Source: Serratia liquefaciens ATCC 27592 (GTDB lineage Bacteria > Pseudomonadota > Gammaproteobacteria > Enterobacterales > Enterobacteriaceae). From it: DNA of 64,000 bases. Both the position numbers and the translations under genes were made by a program. Positions 36,560 to 48,194 of this stretch are shown here, in pieces; positions within the stretch are counted from its first letter, which is position 1, and every line of letters starts with the position of its first letter. The notes beneath the pieces are model-generated. The model was not told the DNA's origin. It searched no databases and saw nothing but the letters and a program-made list of their open reading frames with translations. The DNA lies in the NCBI RefSeq assembly GCF_000422085.1, contig NC_021741.1:5146001-5210000 (forward strand), read 5' to 3'.

Positions 36560-36842
36560 AATTCGTTTCTTTATTAGAACATCCGTTAGCGATGCATCCG
36601 CATCAGCCAGAGATACGGGCTCTAAGATCCGTTACGCCCACTAAAAGGCGCACAGTATGCACGATTTATACTGCTTGCCTACTCTTATATCAGACCCAAA
36701 AAATAAACAAAATGTGAACCGGCCGCTCTTTTGATAATAGAAAGATTTTACTAATCAACAAGCTATACCATTAAAAATAATGGTGGTTTATCATCGGATT
36801 ATCCACCAAGATTGGCTAACTCTCGGACAACACGACAATAAT

Positions 36843-38351
36843 ATGGCGCCATCATCACTTCTTGCAGAACGGATTTCCCGCCTCAGCAGCGCGCTGGAGA
36901 GCGGTCTTTATGAACGTCAGGAAGCCATTCGCCTGTGTCTGCTGGCGGCGCTCAGCGGTGAAAGCGTGTTCCTGCTCGGTCCACCGGGCATTGCCAAAAG
37001 CCTGATTGCACGCCGGTTAAAATTCGCCTTTCGCCATGCGCGCTCCTTTGAATACCTGATGACGCGCTTCTCGACGCCGGAAGAGGTGTTCGGCCCGTTA
37101 TCCATCCAGGCGTTAAAAGACGAAGGCCGCTATCAGCGCCTGACCGCCGGCTACCTGCCCGAAGCGGAAATCGTATTTCTGGATGAGATCTGGAAAGCCG
37201 GCCCGGCAATCCTCAATACCCTGCTGACCGCGATCAACGAACGTCGCTTCCGTAACGGCAACGCGGAGGAACCGATCCCCCTGCGGCTGTTGGTCACCGC
37301 CTCCAACGAACTGCCGGAAGCCGACAGCAGCCTGGAAGCGTTGTACGACCGCATGCTGATACGCCTGTGGCTGGACAAAGTGCAGGACAAGCAGAACTTT
37401 CGCTCGTTGCTGGTCAGCCGCCAGAACGAGAATGAAAACCCGGTGCCGGAAGCCCTGAGCATCACCGACGAGGAGTATCATCAGTGGCAATCGCAGATCG
37501 ACAAAATCAAGCTGCCTGAAAGCTGCTTCGAACTGATATTCCAACTGCGTCAGCGGCTGGATGCGCTGGACCATGCTCCTTACGTTTCCGATCGCCGATG
37601 GAAAAAGGCATTGCGCCTGTTGCAGGCCTGCGCCTTTTTCAGTGGTCGCGACGCCGTGGCCCCGATCGACCTGCTGCTGCTGAAAGACTGCCTGTGGCAC
37701 GATCTCACCTCGCTAAAACTGCTGCAGCAGCAAGTAGAGCAGTTGCTGAACGAGTCGGCCTACCAACAGCAAACGCTGCTGATCCAGCTGCAACAGATCC
37801 ACACCCGCTGGCTGCAGCACCAACAACAGCAGAGCGACAGTCAGGCGATCACACTGGTAAAAAAAGGCGGCATGTTCAGCCGAAAGCCGCAGTTTGCCCT
37901 GGCCACGCCGCTCGGCACCGGCCCCCTGACACTGTTGCTGCAAAAACCGCTGCAGCTGCATGATATTCAGGTCAACCATCTGAGTATTGAAAACAGCGTA
38001 CTGGAAAACTGGCTGCAAAAAGGCGGCGACGTACGCGCCAAACTGAACGGCATCGGCTTTGCCCAGCAGATCGATCTGGAAGTGGACGAAAAACTGCATC
38101 TGACGGTACTGGACGTCAGTCGTCAGCCTTCGCTGCTGGCCCTGCCAGGTATAAAGACCGGGGGAACGCCTCAGGCAATGCTCGACGAAATGGACCAGTT
38201 GGCTCAGCGTCTGGCGGAACAGCGTCGGTTGTTCAGTCAGCATCAGCCCTGCCTGTTTACCCCGGCCGCCAGGCTGGCAAAAATTGAGGCCAGCCTGTTG
38301 CAGGTGGCGGAACAAATCAAACAGCAGCACCAGCAGATGCGCGGTCAGTAA
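36843..38351 (+). CDS. ravA: MoxR-family AAA+ ATPase RavA
   Basis: A 502-residue ATPase that in E. coli forms hexamers, binds the lysine decarboxylase LdcI and acts with ViaA in stress and iron-sulfur or respiratory-chain functions. Walker A is GPPGIAKS, Walker [10 protein letters not shown], sensor region [10 protein letters not shown], followed by a Gln-rich helical part and the LARA domain. The frame opens 21 codons upstream, but [16 protein letters not shown] aligns with the family start. ViaA follows at 2 bp. Confidence 0.95.
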   Translation: MAPSSLLAERISRLSSALESGLYERQEAIRLCLLAALSGESVFLLGPPGIAKSLIARRLKFAFRHARSFEYLMTRFSTPEEVFGPLSIQALKDEGRYQRLTAGYLPEAEIVFLDEIWKAGPAILNTLLTAINERRFRNGNAEEPIPLRLLVTASNELPEADSSLEALYDRMLIRLWLDKVQDKQNFRSLLVSRQNENENPVPEALSITDEEYHQWQSQIDKIKLPESCFELIFQLRQRLDALDHAPYVSDRRWKKALRLLQACAFFSGRDAVAPIDLLLLKDCLWHDLTSLKLLQQQVEQLLNESAYQQQTLLIQLQQIHTRWLQHQQQQSDSQAITLVKKGGMFSRKPQFALATPLGTGPLTLLLQKPLQLHDIQVNHLSIENSVLENWLQKGGDVRAKLNGIGFAQQIDLEVDEKLHLTVLDVSRQPSLLALPGIKTGGTPQAMLDEMDQLAQRLAEQRRLFSQHQPCLFTPAARLAKIEASLLQVAEQIKQQHQQMRGQ

Positions 38352-38353
38352 GC

Positions 38354-39817
38354 ATGCTCAGCCTGGAAACGCTCGATCTGCTGCTGGCGATCACCGAAGG
38401 TGAACTGATCGAGGAGATGATCATCGGTATGCTGGCGGCCCCGCAGCTGTCGATTTTCTTCAAGAAGTTTCCGGCGATCCGCCGGGCGCTGGATCGCGAC
38501 CTGCCGCGCTGGAAGCTACAACTGAAACAGCGTCTGCATGAAGCCATGGTGCCACCTGCGCTGGCGCAAGAATTTTACCGCTATCAACAGTGCCAGTTAG
38601 AGAACAATACCCAGTTCTTTCATAACCTCAATGACACTCTGGACCTGCTGCGCCAGCTGGTTTCTCCTTTCTATGAGCAGGCTCGCTCGCTGGTGGATGC
38701 CGCCGATCTGCCCAATCATCCGCTGGACGACAGTTTCCAGACCCTGTTTTTACAACGCTGGCGTATCAGCCTGACGCTGCAGGCCACCATGATGCATCAC
38801 CAGTTGCTGGAACAGGAACGCGAACAGCTGATGGCAGAGCTGCAGGAGCGTCTGGCACTGAGTGGGGCGCTGGAACCGCTGCTGTCGGAAAACGACACCG
38901 CCGCCGGGCGACTGTGGGACATGAGCAAAGGCCATCTTCAGCGCGGCGATTATCAACGGCTGGTGGAATACGGCAACTTCCTGCAGCGACAGCCGGAGCT
39001 GAAAAAGCTGGCGCAGCAGCTTGGGCGCAGCTATCAGGCCAAAGCGGTACAGCAACAGGATGCTTTGCCAGAGCCGTTTCGCGTCATGGTGCAGGTACCC
39101 GCCACGCTGCCGGAAGAGGTCAGCGGTATTCATCAGAGCGACGATATTCTGCGCCTGCTGCCGCCTGAGTTGGTCACGCTGGGTATCGAAGAATTGGAAT
39201 TTGAGTTTTACCGGCGCCTGCTGGAAAAGCAGTTATTGAGCTACCGCCTGCAGGGCGATGTCTGGCAGGAACAGATAACGATCCGGCAGGTCACCCACCA
39301 GCAGCAGGATCAGCAGCCACGCGGCCCGTTTATCGTCTGTGTCGATACCTCAGGCTCCATGGGTGGGTTCAATGAGCAGTGCGCCAAGGCGTTTTGTCTG
39401 GCGCTGCTGCGCATTGCGCTGGCGGATAATCGCCGCTGCTACATCATGCTGTTTGCCAACCAGATAGTGCATTACGAGCTTACGGCCGCCAGCGGAATTG
39501 AACAGGCAGTGCGTTTTCTCGGTCAGCAGTTTCGCGGCGGCACCGATCTGGCAGCCTGCCTGAACGCCACGGTGAGTAAAATGGCGGAGAGCGGCTGGTT
39601 CGACGCGGATGCGGTGATCATTTCTGACTTTATTGCCCAGCGGTTGCCGGAGGAGGTCATAAAGAAGGTCAAACAGCAGCAGCAGAACCACCAGCAGCGC
39701 TTTCACGCGGTGGCGATGTCCAGCTATGGCAAACCCGGCATCATGCGCATCTTCGATCATATCTGGCGCTTTGATACCGGGTTAAAAAGCCGCTTGATGC
39801 GCCGCTGGCGGCGCTGA
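38354..39817 (+). CDS. viaA: VWA-domain protein ViaA
   Basis: A 487-residue partner of RavA. The N-terminal two-thirds is helical; the C-terminal von Willebrand A domain has the MIDAS motif DTSGS near residue 333, with RGGTD as a second MIDAS element. Starts 2 bp after ravA, so a two-gene operon. Its stop is 3 bp from that of the convergent asnA. Confidence 0.95.
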   Translation: MLSLETLDLLLAITEGELIEEMIIGMLAAPQLSIFFKKFPAIRRALDRDLPRWKLQLKQRLHEAMVPPALAQEFYRYQQCQLENNTQFFHNLNDTLDLLRQLVSPFYEQARSLVDAADLPNHPLDDSFQTLFLQRWRISLTLQATMMHHQLLEQEREQLMAELQERLALSGALEPLLSENDTAAGRLWDMSKGHLQRGDYQRLVEYGNFLQRQPELKKLAQQLGRSYQAKAVQQQDALPEPFRVMVQVPATLPEEVSGIHQSDDILRLLPPELVTLGIEELEFEFYRRLLEKQLLSYRLQGDVWQEQITIRQVTHQQQDQQPRGPFIVCVDTSGSMGGFNEQCAKAFCLALLRIALADNRRCYIMLFANQIVHYELTAASGIEQAVRFLGQQFRGGTDLAACLNATVSKMAESGWFDADAVIISDFIAQRLPEEVIKKVKQQQQNHQQRFHAVAMSSYGKPGIMRIFDHIWRFDTGLKSRLMRRWRR

Positions 39818-39820
39818 TTG

Positions 39821-40813
39821 TTACAGAAGCCCTTCGACCGCGTCACGCACTTGCGGTGACCACACGCCACACTGCACCTGACCTATGTGCGACAGTTGCA
39901 GCAACAGCATCACCAGGCGTGACTGGCCGATACCGCCACCGATGGTTTGCGGCATATCGCCACGCAGCAATGACTGATGCCACTCCAGCGCCAGACGATC
40001 TTCATCGCCGGTTTGTGCCAACTGGCGCTTCAGCGCACTGGCGTCAACGCGAATCCCCATAGAAGAAAGCTCGAAGGCATCCTGCAATACCGGGTTCCAG
40101 ACCAGAATATCGCCGTTCAAACCTGCCAGCCCTTCTGCCGCCGGTGTCGTCCAGTCATCATAATCCGGCGCACGGACATCGTGTGATTTGCCGTGCGACA
40201 GCTTACCGCCGATCCCGATCAGAAATACCGCGCCCAGCTCTTTGGTAATCGCCCGCTCACGGCCTTTGGCATCCAGTTCCGGGTAGCGTTGCAACAGGGT
40301 TTCACTGTGAACAAAATGAATCTGCTCTGGCAGGAACGGCGTTAAGCCATATTCGCGGCTCACTTCGACTTCAGTGGCCTTAATCGCCGCATAAATACTG
40401 CTCACGGTGCTTTTCAGGTAATCCAGGCTGCGCTCACCATCCCCCATCACCCGCTCCCAGTCCCATTGATCGACGTAGACCGAATGGATCGCGCTCAGGC
40501 GATCTTCATCAGGACGCAATGCTTTCATATGGGTATACAGGCCTTCACCGGCGCCAAAATCGTAGCTGCCCAGCGTTTTACGTTTCCATTTCGCCAGTGA
40601 GTGCACCACTTCGAAGGTGGCTTCCGGCAGGGTTTTGACCTTTACCTGCACCGCTTTCTCACTGCCTGACAGGTTATCCTGGGTACCGTCACCCAGGCGG
40701 CTGAGGATCGGCGCCTGCACTTCGATCAGGCCAAGCTGCTGTTCCAGCTGGCGTGAGAAGAAGGATTTAACCAGGCTGATTTGTTGTTGTTTTTGAATAA
40801 ACTGTTTTTTCAT
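39821..40813 (-). CDS. asnA: Aspartate-ammonia ligase
   Basis: A 330-residue ammonia-dependent asparagine synthetase, related to class II aminoacyl-tRNA synthetases. Blocks [24 protein letters not shown] and GGGIGQSR are those of E. coli AsnA, and the length is identical. Divergent from asnC, its likely regulator. Confidence 0.98.
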   Translation of the reverse strand: MKKQFIQKQQQISLVKSFFSRQLEQQLGLIEVQAPILSRLGDGTQDNLSGSEKAVQVKVKTLPEATFEVVHSLAKWKRKTLGSYDFGAGEGLYTHMKALRPDEDRLSAIHSVYVDQWDWERVMGDGERSLDYLKSTVSSIYAAIKATEVEVSREYGLTPFLPEQIHFVHSETLLQRYPELDAKGRERAITKELGAVFLIGIGGKLSHGKSHDVRAPDYDDWTTPAAEGLAGLNGDILVWNPVLQDAFELSSMGIRVDASALKRQLAQTGDEDRLALEWHQSLLRGDMPQTIGGGIGQSRLVMLLLQLSHIGQVQCGVWSPQVRDAVEGLL

Positions 40814-40968
40814 TGCCGTATCTCTTATAAACCTGTCTCTGTTGCCAACGATTAAGCAACAGAACGGCACCGTAATTCAATATCCGCTAATCAATATTGC
40901 CTTTTCACTTTTAATCGTTCATTTTGATGCGGTAATAATTCAACAATCAGCAATTAGTGGGGGATTAA

Positions 40969-41430
40969 ATGGCTGAAAATTATCAGATCGATAATCTCGA
41001 TCGCGGCATTCTTAACGCTTTGATGGAAAATGCCCGCACGCCTTATGCCGAACTGGCCAAGAACTTTGCCGTCAGTCCCGGTACCATTCATGTGCGAGTA
41101 GAAAAGATGAAGCAGGCCGGTATCATCACCGGCGCACGGGTTGACGTGAACCCCAAACGCCTGGGTTACGATGTCTGCTGTTTTATCGGCATTATATTAA
41201 AGAGTGCTAAAGACTATCCTTCGGCACTGAAAAAGCTCGAAAGCCTGGAGGAAGTGGTTGAGGCTTACTACACCACCGGCCACTACAGCGTGTTTATCAA
41301 AGTGATGTGCCGCTCAATAGATGCGTTGCAACAGGTACTTATCAACAAGATCCAGACCATTGACGAGATCCAGTCCACCGAAACGCTGATCTCGCTGCAG
41401 AACCCCATCATGCGTACCATCACGCCCTAG
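40969..41430 (+). CDS. asnC: Lrp/AsnC-family regulator AsnC
   Basis: A 153-residue regulator. The N-terminal helix-turn-helix (LDRGILNALMENARTPYAELAK, then VSPGTIHVRVEKM) precedes the RAM ligand domain. In E. coli it activates asnA when asparagine is scarce. It is divergent from asnA over 155 bp and precedes mioC. Confidence 0.96.
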   Translation: MAENYQIDNLDRGILNALMENARTPYAELAKNFAVSPGTIHVRVEKMKQAGIITGARVDVNPKRLGYDVCCFIGIILKSAKDYPSALKKLESLEEVVEAYYTTGHYSVFIKVMCRSIDALQQVLINKIQTIDEIQSTETLISLQNPIMRTITP

Positions 41431-41452
41431 CCAATTAATTACTATACCCATA

Positions 41453-41461
41453 TTATCCACA
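41453..41461 (+). promoter_or_regulatory. DnaA box upstream of mioC
   Basis: Perfect TTATCCACA, in the mioC promoter region as in E. coli, where DnaA represses mioC transcription toward oriC. Confidence 0.85.
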
Positions 41462-41527
41462 GGTAGATCCCAGCCGATTCACAGCGTACAATGCTGCCAC
41501 TTTGAGAAGGCTGGGATCATTCATTTC

Positions 41528-41968
41528 ATGGCAGACATTACTCTGATCAGTGGCAGTACGCTTGGCAGCGCCGAGTACGTAGCCGAGCACTTGGCTGAAA
41601 AACTGGAAGCTGCGGGCTTTACGACCGAAACCCTGCACGGCCCTGAATTGGATGAACTGACCCTGTCCGGGCGCTGGCTGGTGGTGTCTTCTACCCACGG
41701 TGCCGGCGATTTACCGGATAACCTGCAACCGCTGCTGGAACAAATAGAAGAACAGCTTCCTGACTTATCCCAGGTACAGTTCGGCGCAGTCGGTTTGGGC
41801 AGCTCGGAATACGATACTTTCTGTGGTGCGATCCAACGGATCGACGATCTTCTGATCGCTCGCGGGGCGAAAAGGATCGGCGATCGGCTCGAGATCGACG
41901 TGACTGAACACGAAATTCCTGAGGATCCGGCAGAGGAATGGGTGAAAAATTGGATTAATTTACTCTAA
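41528..41968 (+). CDS. mioC: Flavodoxin-like protein MioC
   Basis: A 146-residue FMN-binding flavodoxin fold protein. ISGSTLGSAEYVA near residue 6 is the phosphate loop and STHGAGDLPDN and GLGSSEYDTFCGA follow. In E. coli it supports biotin synthase in vitro. It reads into oriC. Confidence 0.95.
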   Translation: MADITLISGSTLGSAEYVAEHLAEKLEAAGFTTETLHGPELDELTLSGRWLVVSSTHGAGDLPDNLQPLLEQIEEQLPDLSQVQFGAVGLGSSEYDTFCGAIQRIDDLLIARGAKRIGDRLEIDVTEHEIPEDPAEEWVKNWINLL

Positions 41969-41984
41969 TTTGTTCAAAGATCAC

Positions 41985-42262
41985 CCGAACGATTGTGGAT
42001 AACTATGCTTAAAAGCAGGGTAAAAGCGGTAGTTATCCCAATAACAACCTTAGGTCTCTTTTTGACCTGTGCATAACATGCCATTTAGATCCCAGCTTAT
42101 AAGCTATAGGATCACCGATCATTCACAGCTAACGATCCTCCTTAATCCGCTGATCTCAATCACGAATAGTCACTTATCCACAGAAGATCGCGATCCTAAT
42201 AAGAGATCTAATAAAGAGATCTTTAAATAAAAAAGATCTTCTTTTAATTACCGACGATCCTG
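41985..42262. other. oriC: Chromosomal replication origin oriC
   Basis: Located between mioC and mnmG. In inverted orientation to the usual E. coli drawing it has R4 TGTGGATAA (41994-42002), a diverged R3 TTATCCCAA (42033-42041), R2 TGTGCATAA (42068-42076) and R1 TTATCCACA (42174-42182). Three AT-rich 13-mers of the unwinding element end in GATC at 42196-42208, 42209-42221 and 42226-42238. The area 41980-42340 holds 14 GATC sites, as expected for Dam/SeqA control. Long blocks equal E. coli oriC, such as TGTGAATGATCGGTGATCC. Confidence 0.96.
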
Positions 42263-42267
42263 ACCAC

Positions 42268-42296
42268 TTGGTCGATCGACTAAACTTGAGTAGAAT
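42268..42296 (+). promoter_or_regulatory. mnmG promoter
   Basis: -35 TTGGTC and -10 TAGAAT with 17-bp spacing just beyond the DNA-unwinding element. In E. coli transcription from the gidA promoter near the unwinding region favours initiation. Confidence 0.75.
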
Positions 42297-42349
42297 CGCC
42301 CTCCCCAGGGCAAACAACGATCGTTCGCAATACGGCGAGGTGCAGTTCC

Positions 42350-44239
42350 ATGTTTTATCCAGAGCAATTTGACGTCATCATCATCGGTGGTGGCCATGCC
42401 GGTACCGAAGCCGCAATGGCTGCGGCACGCATGGGGCGTCAGACTTTATTATTGACGCACAATATCGATACGCTGGGGCAGATGTCTTGCAACCCGGCGA
42501 TTGGCGGTATTGGTAAAGGGCATCTGGTTAAGGAAATTGATGCACTTGGCGGCCTGATGGCCACGGCGATTGACCATGCCGGCATCCAGTTTAGGATACT
42601 AAACGCCAGCAAAGGCCCGGCGGTGCGAGCCACTCGTGCCCAGGCTGACCGCGTACTGTATCGCCAGGCTGTACGCACCGCCCTGGAGAACCAGCCGAAC
42701 CTGACTCTCTTCCAGCAGCCGGTTGAAGATCTGATTGTGGAAAACGATCGCGTTGTCGGTGCGGTAACCCAAATGGGGCTGAAGTTCCGTGCCAAAGCGG
42801 TGGTACTGACCGTCGGCACCTTCCTGGATGGCAAGATCCATATCGGTCTGGAAAACTACAGCGGAGGCCGCGCCGGGGATCCTCCGTCGATCTCGTTGTC
42901 ACAGCGCCTGCGTGAATTGCCTTTGCGCGTTAATCGCTTGAAAACAGGTACGCCACCGCGTATCGATGCACGCACTATCGATTTCAGCGTTCTGACGCCG
43001 CAACACGGTGATACACCGATCCCGGTGTTCTCGTTTATGGGCAATGCCGGGCAACACCCGGAGCAAATGGCGTGCTACATCACCCATACCAACGAAAAAA
43101 CCCATGACGTGATCCGCAATAACCTCGATCGCAGCCCGATGTATGCCGGGATCATCGAAGGGATCGGCCCACGCTATTGCCCATCGATCGAAGACAAAGT
43201 CATGCGCTTTGCCGATCGTAACGCTCACCAGATCTTCCTTGAACCAGAAGGCCTGACCAGCAACGAAATTTACCCTAACGGCATTTCCACCAGCCTGCCG
43301 TTTGACGTACAGATGCAGATCGTTCGTTCGATGGAAGGGATGCAGAATGCCCGCATCGTTCGTCCGGGTTATGCCATCGAGTATGATTTCTTCGATCCGC
43401 GCGATTTAAAACCGACGCTGGAAAGCAAATTTATCCAAGGCTTGTTCTTCGCCGGTCAGATTAACGGCACCACCGGCTACGAAGAAGCCGCTGCACAGGG
43501 CCTGCTGGCCGGTCTGAATGCCGGACGTTATGCCAACGAAGATGAAGGCTGGTCACCACGTCGCGATCAGGCTTACCTCGGCGTGCTGGTGGACGATCTC
43601 AGTACCCTGGGTACCAAAGAACCGTATCGCATGTTCACTTCACGCGCCGAATACCGCCTGATGCTGCGCGAAGACAATGCCGATCTGCGCCTGACCGAAA
43701 AAGGCCGCGAACTGGGTCTGGTGGACGATGCCCGCTGGGCGCGCTTTAGCGAAAAGCTGGAACACATCGAACAAGAACGTCAGCGCCTGCGCGACATCTG
43801 GATGCACCCGCATGCGGAGAATGTCGATCAGGTCAACGTACTGCTGAAAGCGCCGCTGTCGCGTGAAGCGAATGGCGAAGAGTTGCTGCGTCGCCCTGAA
43901 ATGGATTACCAACAGCTGACCTCCGTAGCCGCATTTGCGCCGCCGTTGGCCGATACCCAGGCTGCAGAGCAGGTTGAGATCCAGGTAAAATACGAAGGCT
44001 ACATCGCTCGTCAGCAGGAAGAGATCGAAAAACAACAGCGTAACGAAAACACCGTGCTGCCGTTGGATCTCGATTATCAGCAAGTTTCCGGCTTGTCGAA
44101 TGAAGTGATTGCCAAATTGAATGACCATAAGCCGAACTCGATCGGCCAGGCTTCACGCATCTCCGGCATCACACCGGCGGCGATCTCAATTTTGCTGATC
44201 TGGCTGAAAAAGCAGGGTTTGCTGCGCCGCAGCGCATAA
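42350..44239 (+). CDS. mnmG: tRNA uridine-5-carboxymethylaminomethyl enzyme MnmG (GidA)
   Basis: A 629-residue FAD protein that with MnmE modifies U34 of tRNAs. The dinucleotide-binding GGGHAGTEA is at residues 13-21, [12 protein letters not shown] follows, and the C-terminal helical MnmE-binding domain is complete. The length equals E. coli. Followed by rsmG after a 137-bp gap with a perfect hairpin. Confidence 0.98.
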   Translation: MFYPEQFDVIIIGGGHAGTEAAMAAARMGRQTLLLTHNIDTLGQMSCNPAIGGIGKGHLVKEIDALGGLMATAIDHAGIQFRILNASKGPAVRATRAQADRVLYRQAVRTALENQPNLTLFQQPVEDLIVENDRVVGAVTQMGLKFRAKAVVLTVGTFLDGKIHIGLENYSGGRAGDPPSISLSQRLRELPLRVNRLKTGTPPRIDARTIDFSVLTPQHGDTPIPVFSFMGNAGQHPEQMACYITHTNEKTHDVIRNNLDRSPMYAGIIEGIGPRYCPSIEDKVMRFADRNAHQIFLEPEGLTSNEIYPNGISTSLPFDVQMQIVRSMEGMQNARIVRPGYAIEYDFFDPRDLKPTLESKFIQGLFFAGQINGTTGYEEAAAQGLLAGLNAGRYANEDEGWSPRRDQAYLGVLVDDLSTLGTKEPYRMFTSRAEYRLMLREDNADLRLTEKGRELGLVDDARWARFSEKLEHIEQERQRLRDIWMHPHAENVDQVNVLLKAPLSREANGEELLRRPEMDYQQLTSVAAFAPPLADTQAAEQVEIQVKYEGYIARQQEEIEKQQRNENTVLPLDLDYQQVSGLSNEVIAKLNDHKPNSIGQASRISGITPAAISILLIWLKKQGLLRRSA

Positions 44240-44376
44240 ATCTTGTTTTTGTGCGACCGTTTGTCTATCAAGTAGACAAACGGTCGCTGACATCGTCCCG
44301 TGCCTGAATTATCATGCTTGGCTTCTTGGCCAGCCCCAATTTGGCTCGTCGTTCCGCGCCAGTCAGAGGACCCGTT

Positions 44377-44997
44377 GTGCAGAAAAAATTAGACTCGCTG
44401 CTCACTGCAGCAGGCATTGCGCTTCCCGATCAGCAAAAACAGCAATTGCTAGGCTATGTCGGCATGCTGGACAAGTGGAACAAGGCTTATAACCTCACCT
44501 CGGTGCGCGATCCTCAGCAAATGCTGGTACGCCATATTCTCGACAGCATCGTGGTAAACCCGCATTTGCAGGGCTCCCGTTTTATCGACGTAGGTACCGG
44601 CCCCGGTCTGCCGGGCATTCCGTTGGCGATCGTTCGTCCTGATTCCCATTTCACCTTGCTGGACAGCCTGGGCAAGCGCGTGCGCTTCCTGCGTCAGGTG
44701 CAGCACGAGCTGGGCCTGACCAACGTTGAGCCGGTACAGAGCCGCGTTGAGGAGTTCCCGGCCGAACCGCCGTTTGACGGCGTGATCAGCCGTGCTTTTG
44801 CTTCGCTGCAGGACATGCTGTCCTGGTGCCATCACTTGCCGGCGAAAGGGCAGGGGCGTTTCTATGCGCTGAAAGGGGTTCGTCCTGATGAAGAGCTGAC
44901 GCAGCTGCCGGAAGGTATCGAACTTGAGTCGGTGGTGCGCTTGCAGGTGCCGGAACTCGAAGGCGAACGTCATTTGGTGATACTTAAAGCAAACTGA
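44377..44997 (+). CDS. rsmG: 16S rRNA m7G527 methyltransferase RsmG (GidB)
   Basis: A 206-residue SAM-dependent methyltransferase acting on G527 of 16S rRNA. The SAM loop is [14 protein letters not shown], with SRAFASL downstream. The frame opens 21 codons upstream, but the GTG at 44377 has AGAGGA six bases before it and gives the family length. Separated from the atp operon by 638 bp. Confidence 0.93.
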   Translation: MQKKLDSLLTAAGIALPDQQKQQLLGYVGMLDKWNKAYNLTSVRDPQQMLVRHILDSIVVNPHLQGSRFIDVGTGPGLPGIPLAIVRPDSHFTLLDSLGKRVRFLRQVQHELGLTNVEPVQSRVEEFPAEPPFDGVISRAFASLQDMLSWCHHLPAKGQGRFYALKGVRPDEELTQLPEGIELESVVRLQVPELEGERHLVILKAN

Positions 44998-45635
44998 GTT
45001 TGTTTTTGATCAAATAAGCGTGAATTAAAAGATAGTGTCTAGAGTAAATGTAAGCAGGCTAATCAAATGGCGGTTTTTTTAGTTAATTTACTTTTTATTA
45101 ACACAAAAATAGCCGCCAATTAGCGACAATAGAGTAATTGCAATTCGAAATAGTCACGTTAGCAACGATAAGTTAACGATTCTGCTTTGGCGCTAATGTT
45201 AATTGGCTGTTGTAATATTACGCGACAAGCTGTCAATAAAAGGTTTTTACCGAGTAGATGGATTGTTTTTGAACGGTTAACTTGTAATATTTTGATTTAT
45301 AATGTTTTTTGATCACTCAATTTGCTAAAGACGGTTTACACGTCGGTGAGTTATAAATCAGAAAGAGGCATTATTGTGAGCGGTTCGACGTTTCGTACTG
45401 TAACGCTGGAATAATCAGACAATTTAATGCGCCCTATATTCCGACCGTTTTCTTGTGAAAATAGCCTGAAATAGGGGAATTTAAATAATTGTTCACCTTT
45501 TCGCTACTTATCGATTGAATTCGTTGGTATGCCCCGTATAATTTGCTCGTTTTTTGCTGCTTGACTCAGATCAGTAAAAACAGTTTTATACGTCACTCAG
45601 CATACCCCCTCTGGGGTACGGAGAGAACAAACGTC
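44998..45635. promoter_or_regulatory. rsmG-atpI intergenic region with atp promoter
   Basis: 638 bp, AT-rich. A promoter with -35 TTGAAT (45515-45520) and -10 TATAAT (45537-45542), 16-bp spacing, lies about 95 bp before atpI. A long imperfect inverted repeat spans 45068-45118 (TGGCGG ... CCGCCA with T-run/A-run arms). No convincing ORF was seen; a 12-codon GTG frame near 45374 is too short to call. Confidence 0.6.
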
Positions 45636-46019
45636 ATGTCTGTGTCCCTTTACAGCGGAAAAGTTGCTCGTAAATTACTGTTTCTGCAGTTAATGACTTT
45701 TGTTCTGATCAGCGCTGCTTTCGGACTGAAAAGCCTGGAATGGAGCGGTTCGGCACTGGCGGGCGGTCTCGCAGCCTGGTTGCCGAGTACCATGTTTATG
45801 CTGTTTGCCTTGCGTCATCAGACGCAGACGCAGGCACCCGGTCGGGTCGCCTGGTCATTCGCCATCGGCGAGGGGTTAAAGGTCTTGATCACCATAGTTT
45901 TGTTGATCGTGGCGCTTGGGGTGTTCAAAGCGGAGTTTATACCGCTTGGCCTGACCTATTTAGCGGTGTTAGCGGTGCAAATTATCGCACCCGCCGTGAT
46001 TAACAGTTACCGAAATTAA
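45636..46019 (+). CDS. atpI: ATP synthase assembly protein AtpI
   Basis: A 127-residue membrane protein with four hydrophobic segments, thought to help assemble the c-ring. The ATG at 45636 (MSVSLYSGKVARKLL) has GGAGAG upstream; the 31-codon upstream extension is not conserved. First gene of the atp operon and the least conserved, as usual. Confidence 0.92.
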   Translation: MSVSLYSGKVARKLLFLQLMTFVLISAAFGLKSLEWSGSALAGGLAAWLPSTMFMLFALRHQTQTQAPGRVAWSFAIGEGLKVLITIVLLIVALGVFKAEFIPLGLTYLAVLAVQIIAPAVINSYRN

Positions 46020-46817
<798 letters not shown>

Positions 46818-46848
46818 TTTTCTTAAAACACTTGCACTTTTAAACTGA

Positions 46849-47106
<258 letters not shown>

Positions 47107-47163
47107 GTAGAGAATTTCTCTACACTGAAACCACACTATTAACTTTTAAAGAGGCATTGTGCT

Positions 47164-47634
47164 GTGAATCTTAACGCAACAATCCTCGGCCAGGCCATCG
47201 CGTTCGTTCTGTTTGTCTGGTTCTGCATGAAGTATGTATGGCCGCCGATTATGGCAGCCATCGAGAAGCGTCAGGGAGAAATTGCTGACGGTCTCGCTTC
47301 TGCAGAACGTGCCAAAAAAGATTTGGACTTAGCGCAAGCCAATGCGACCGACCAGCTGAAAACTGCTAAAGCAGAAGCTCAGGTGATCATCGAGCAAGCA
47401 AACAAACGCAAAGCTCAGATCATGGATGAAGCGAAAGCCGAAGCCGAGCAGGAACGTAACAAAATCGTGGCGCAGGCTCAGGCTGAGATCGAAGCCGAAC
47501 GTAAGCGCGCTCGTGAAGAGTTGCGTAAGCAAGTCGCGATGCTGGCAATTGCCGGCGCCGAGAAGATCATCGAACGTTCCGTGGATGAAGCTGCTAACAG
47601 CGACATCGTTGATAAACTGGTCGCTGAACTGTAA
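47164..47634 (+). CDS. atpF: ATP synthase subunit b
   Basis: A 156-residue peripheral-stalk subunit with one N-terminal membrane helix ([19 protein letters not shown]) followed by a long charged coiled coil. Start is GTG at 47164, supported by the conserved [10 protein letters not shown] and a GAGG site upstream. Confidence 0.98.
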
Positions 47635-47648
47635 GGAGGGAGGGGCTG

Positions 47649-48182
47649 ATGTCTGAATTTGTAACTGTAGCTCGCCCCTACGCCAAAGCAGCTTTTGACT
47701 TTGCCGTTGAGCATCAAAGCGTAGAGCGCTGGCAAGATATGCTGGCGTTTGCTGCTGATGTCACTCGCAATGAACAGATTTCTGAACTGCTGTCTGGCGC
47801 TATGGCGCCAGAGACGCTGTCCAAGACGTTCATCGCGGTATGTGGCGATCAACTCGACGAACATGGCCAGAACTTTATCCGTGTAATGGCCGAAAATGGA
47901 CGTTTACTGGTTCTTCCTGCCGTGCTGCAGCAGTTCAACGAACTGCGCGCCTTGCTGGAATCCACCGTCGAAGTCGACGTGCTCTCTGCGAGCGCACTGA
48001 GCGACAAACAGCAGGCTAATATTGCCGCTGCGATGGAAAAACGTCTGTCACGCAAAGTTAAGCTGAATTGCAAAATTGACAAGTCTGTACTGGCCGGCGT
48101 AATTATCCGTGCTGGCGATATGGTGATTGATGGCAGCGTTCGCGGTCGTCTTGAACGCCTGACAGACGTCTTGCAGTCTTAA
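47649..48182 (+). CDS. atpH: ATP synthase subunit delta
   Basis: A 177-residue F1 subunit that joins the alpha3beta3 head to the b dimer. [12 protein letters not shown] near residue 7 is the family start, and [22 protein letters not shown] is the C-terminal signature. GGAGGGAGGGG precedes the start, 14 bp after atpF. Confidence 0.98.
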   Translation: MSEFVTVARPYAKAAFDFAVEHQSVERWQDMLAFAADVTRNEQISELLSGAMAPETLSKTFIAVCGDQLDEHGQNFIRVMAENGRLLVLPAVLQQFNELRALLESTVEVDVLSASALSDKQQANIAAAMEKRLSRKVKLNCKIDKSVLAGVIIRAGDMVIDGSVRGRLERLTDVLQS

Positions 48183-48194
48183 GGGGACTGGAGC

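Noticed and set aside
44253..44287. Hairpin between mnmG and rsmG as an intrinsic terminator
   Set aside because: No T run follows the stem on either strand.
45374..45412. 12-codon GTG-started frame in the rsmG-atpI gap
   Set aside because: Too short and with only a weak ribosome-binding site; no support for translation.
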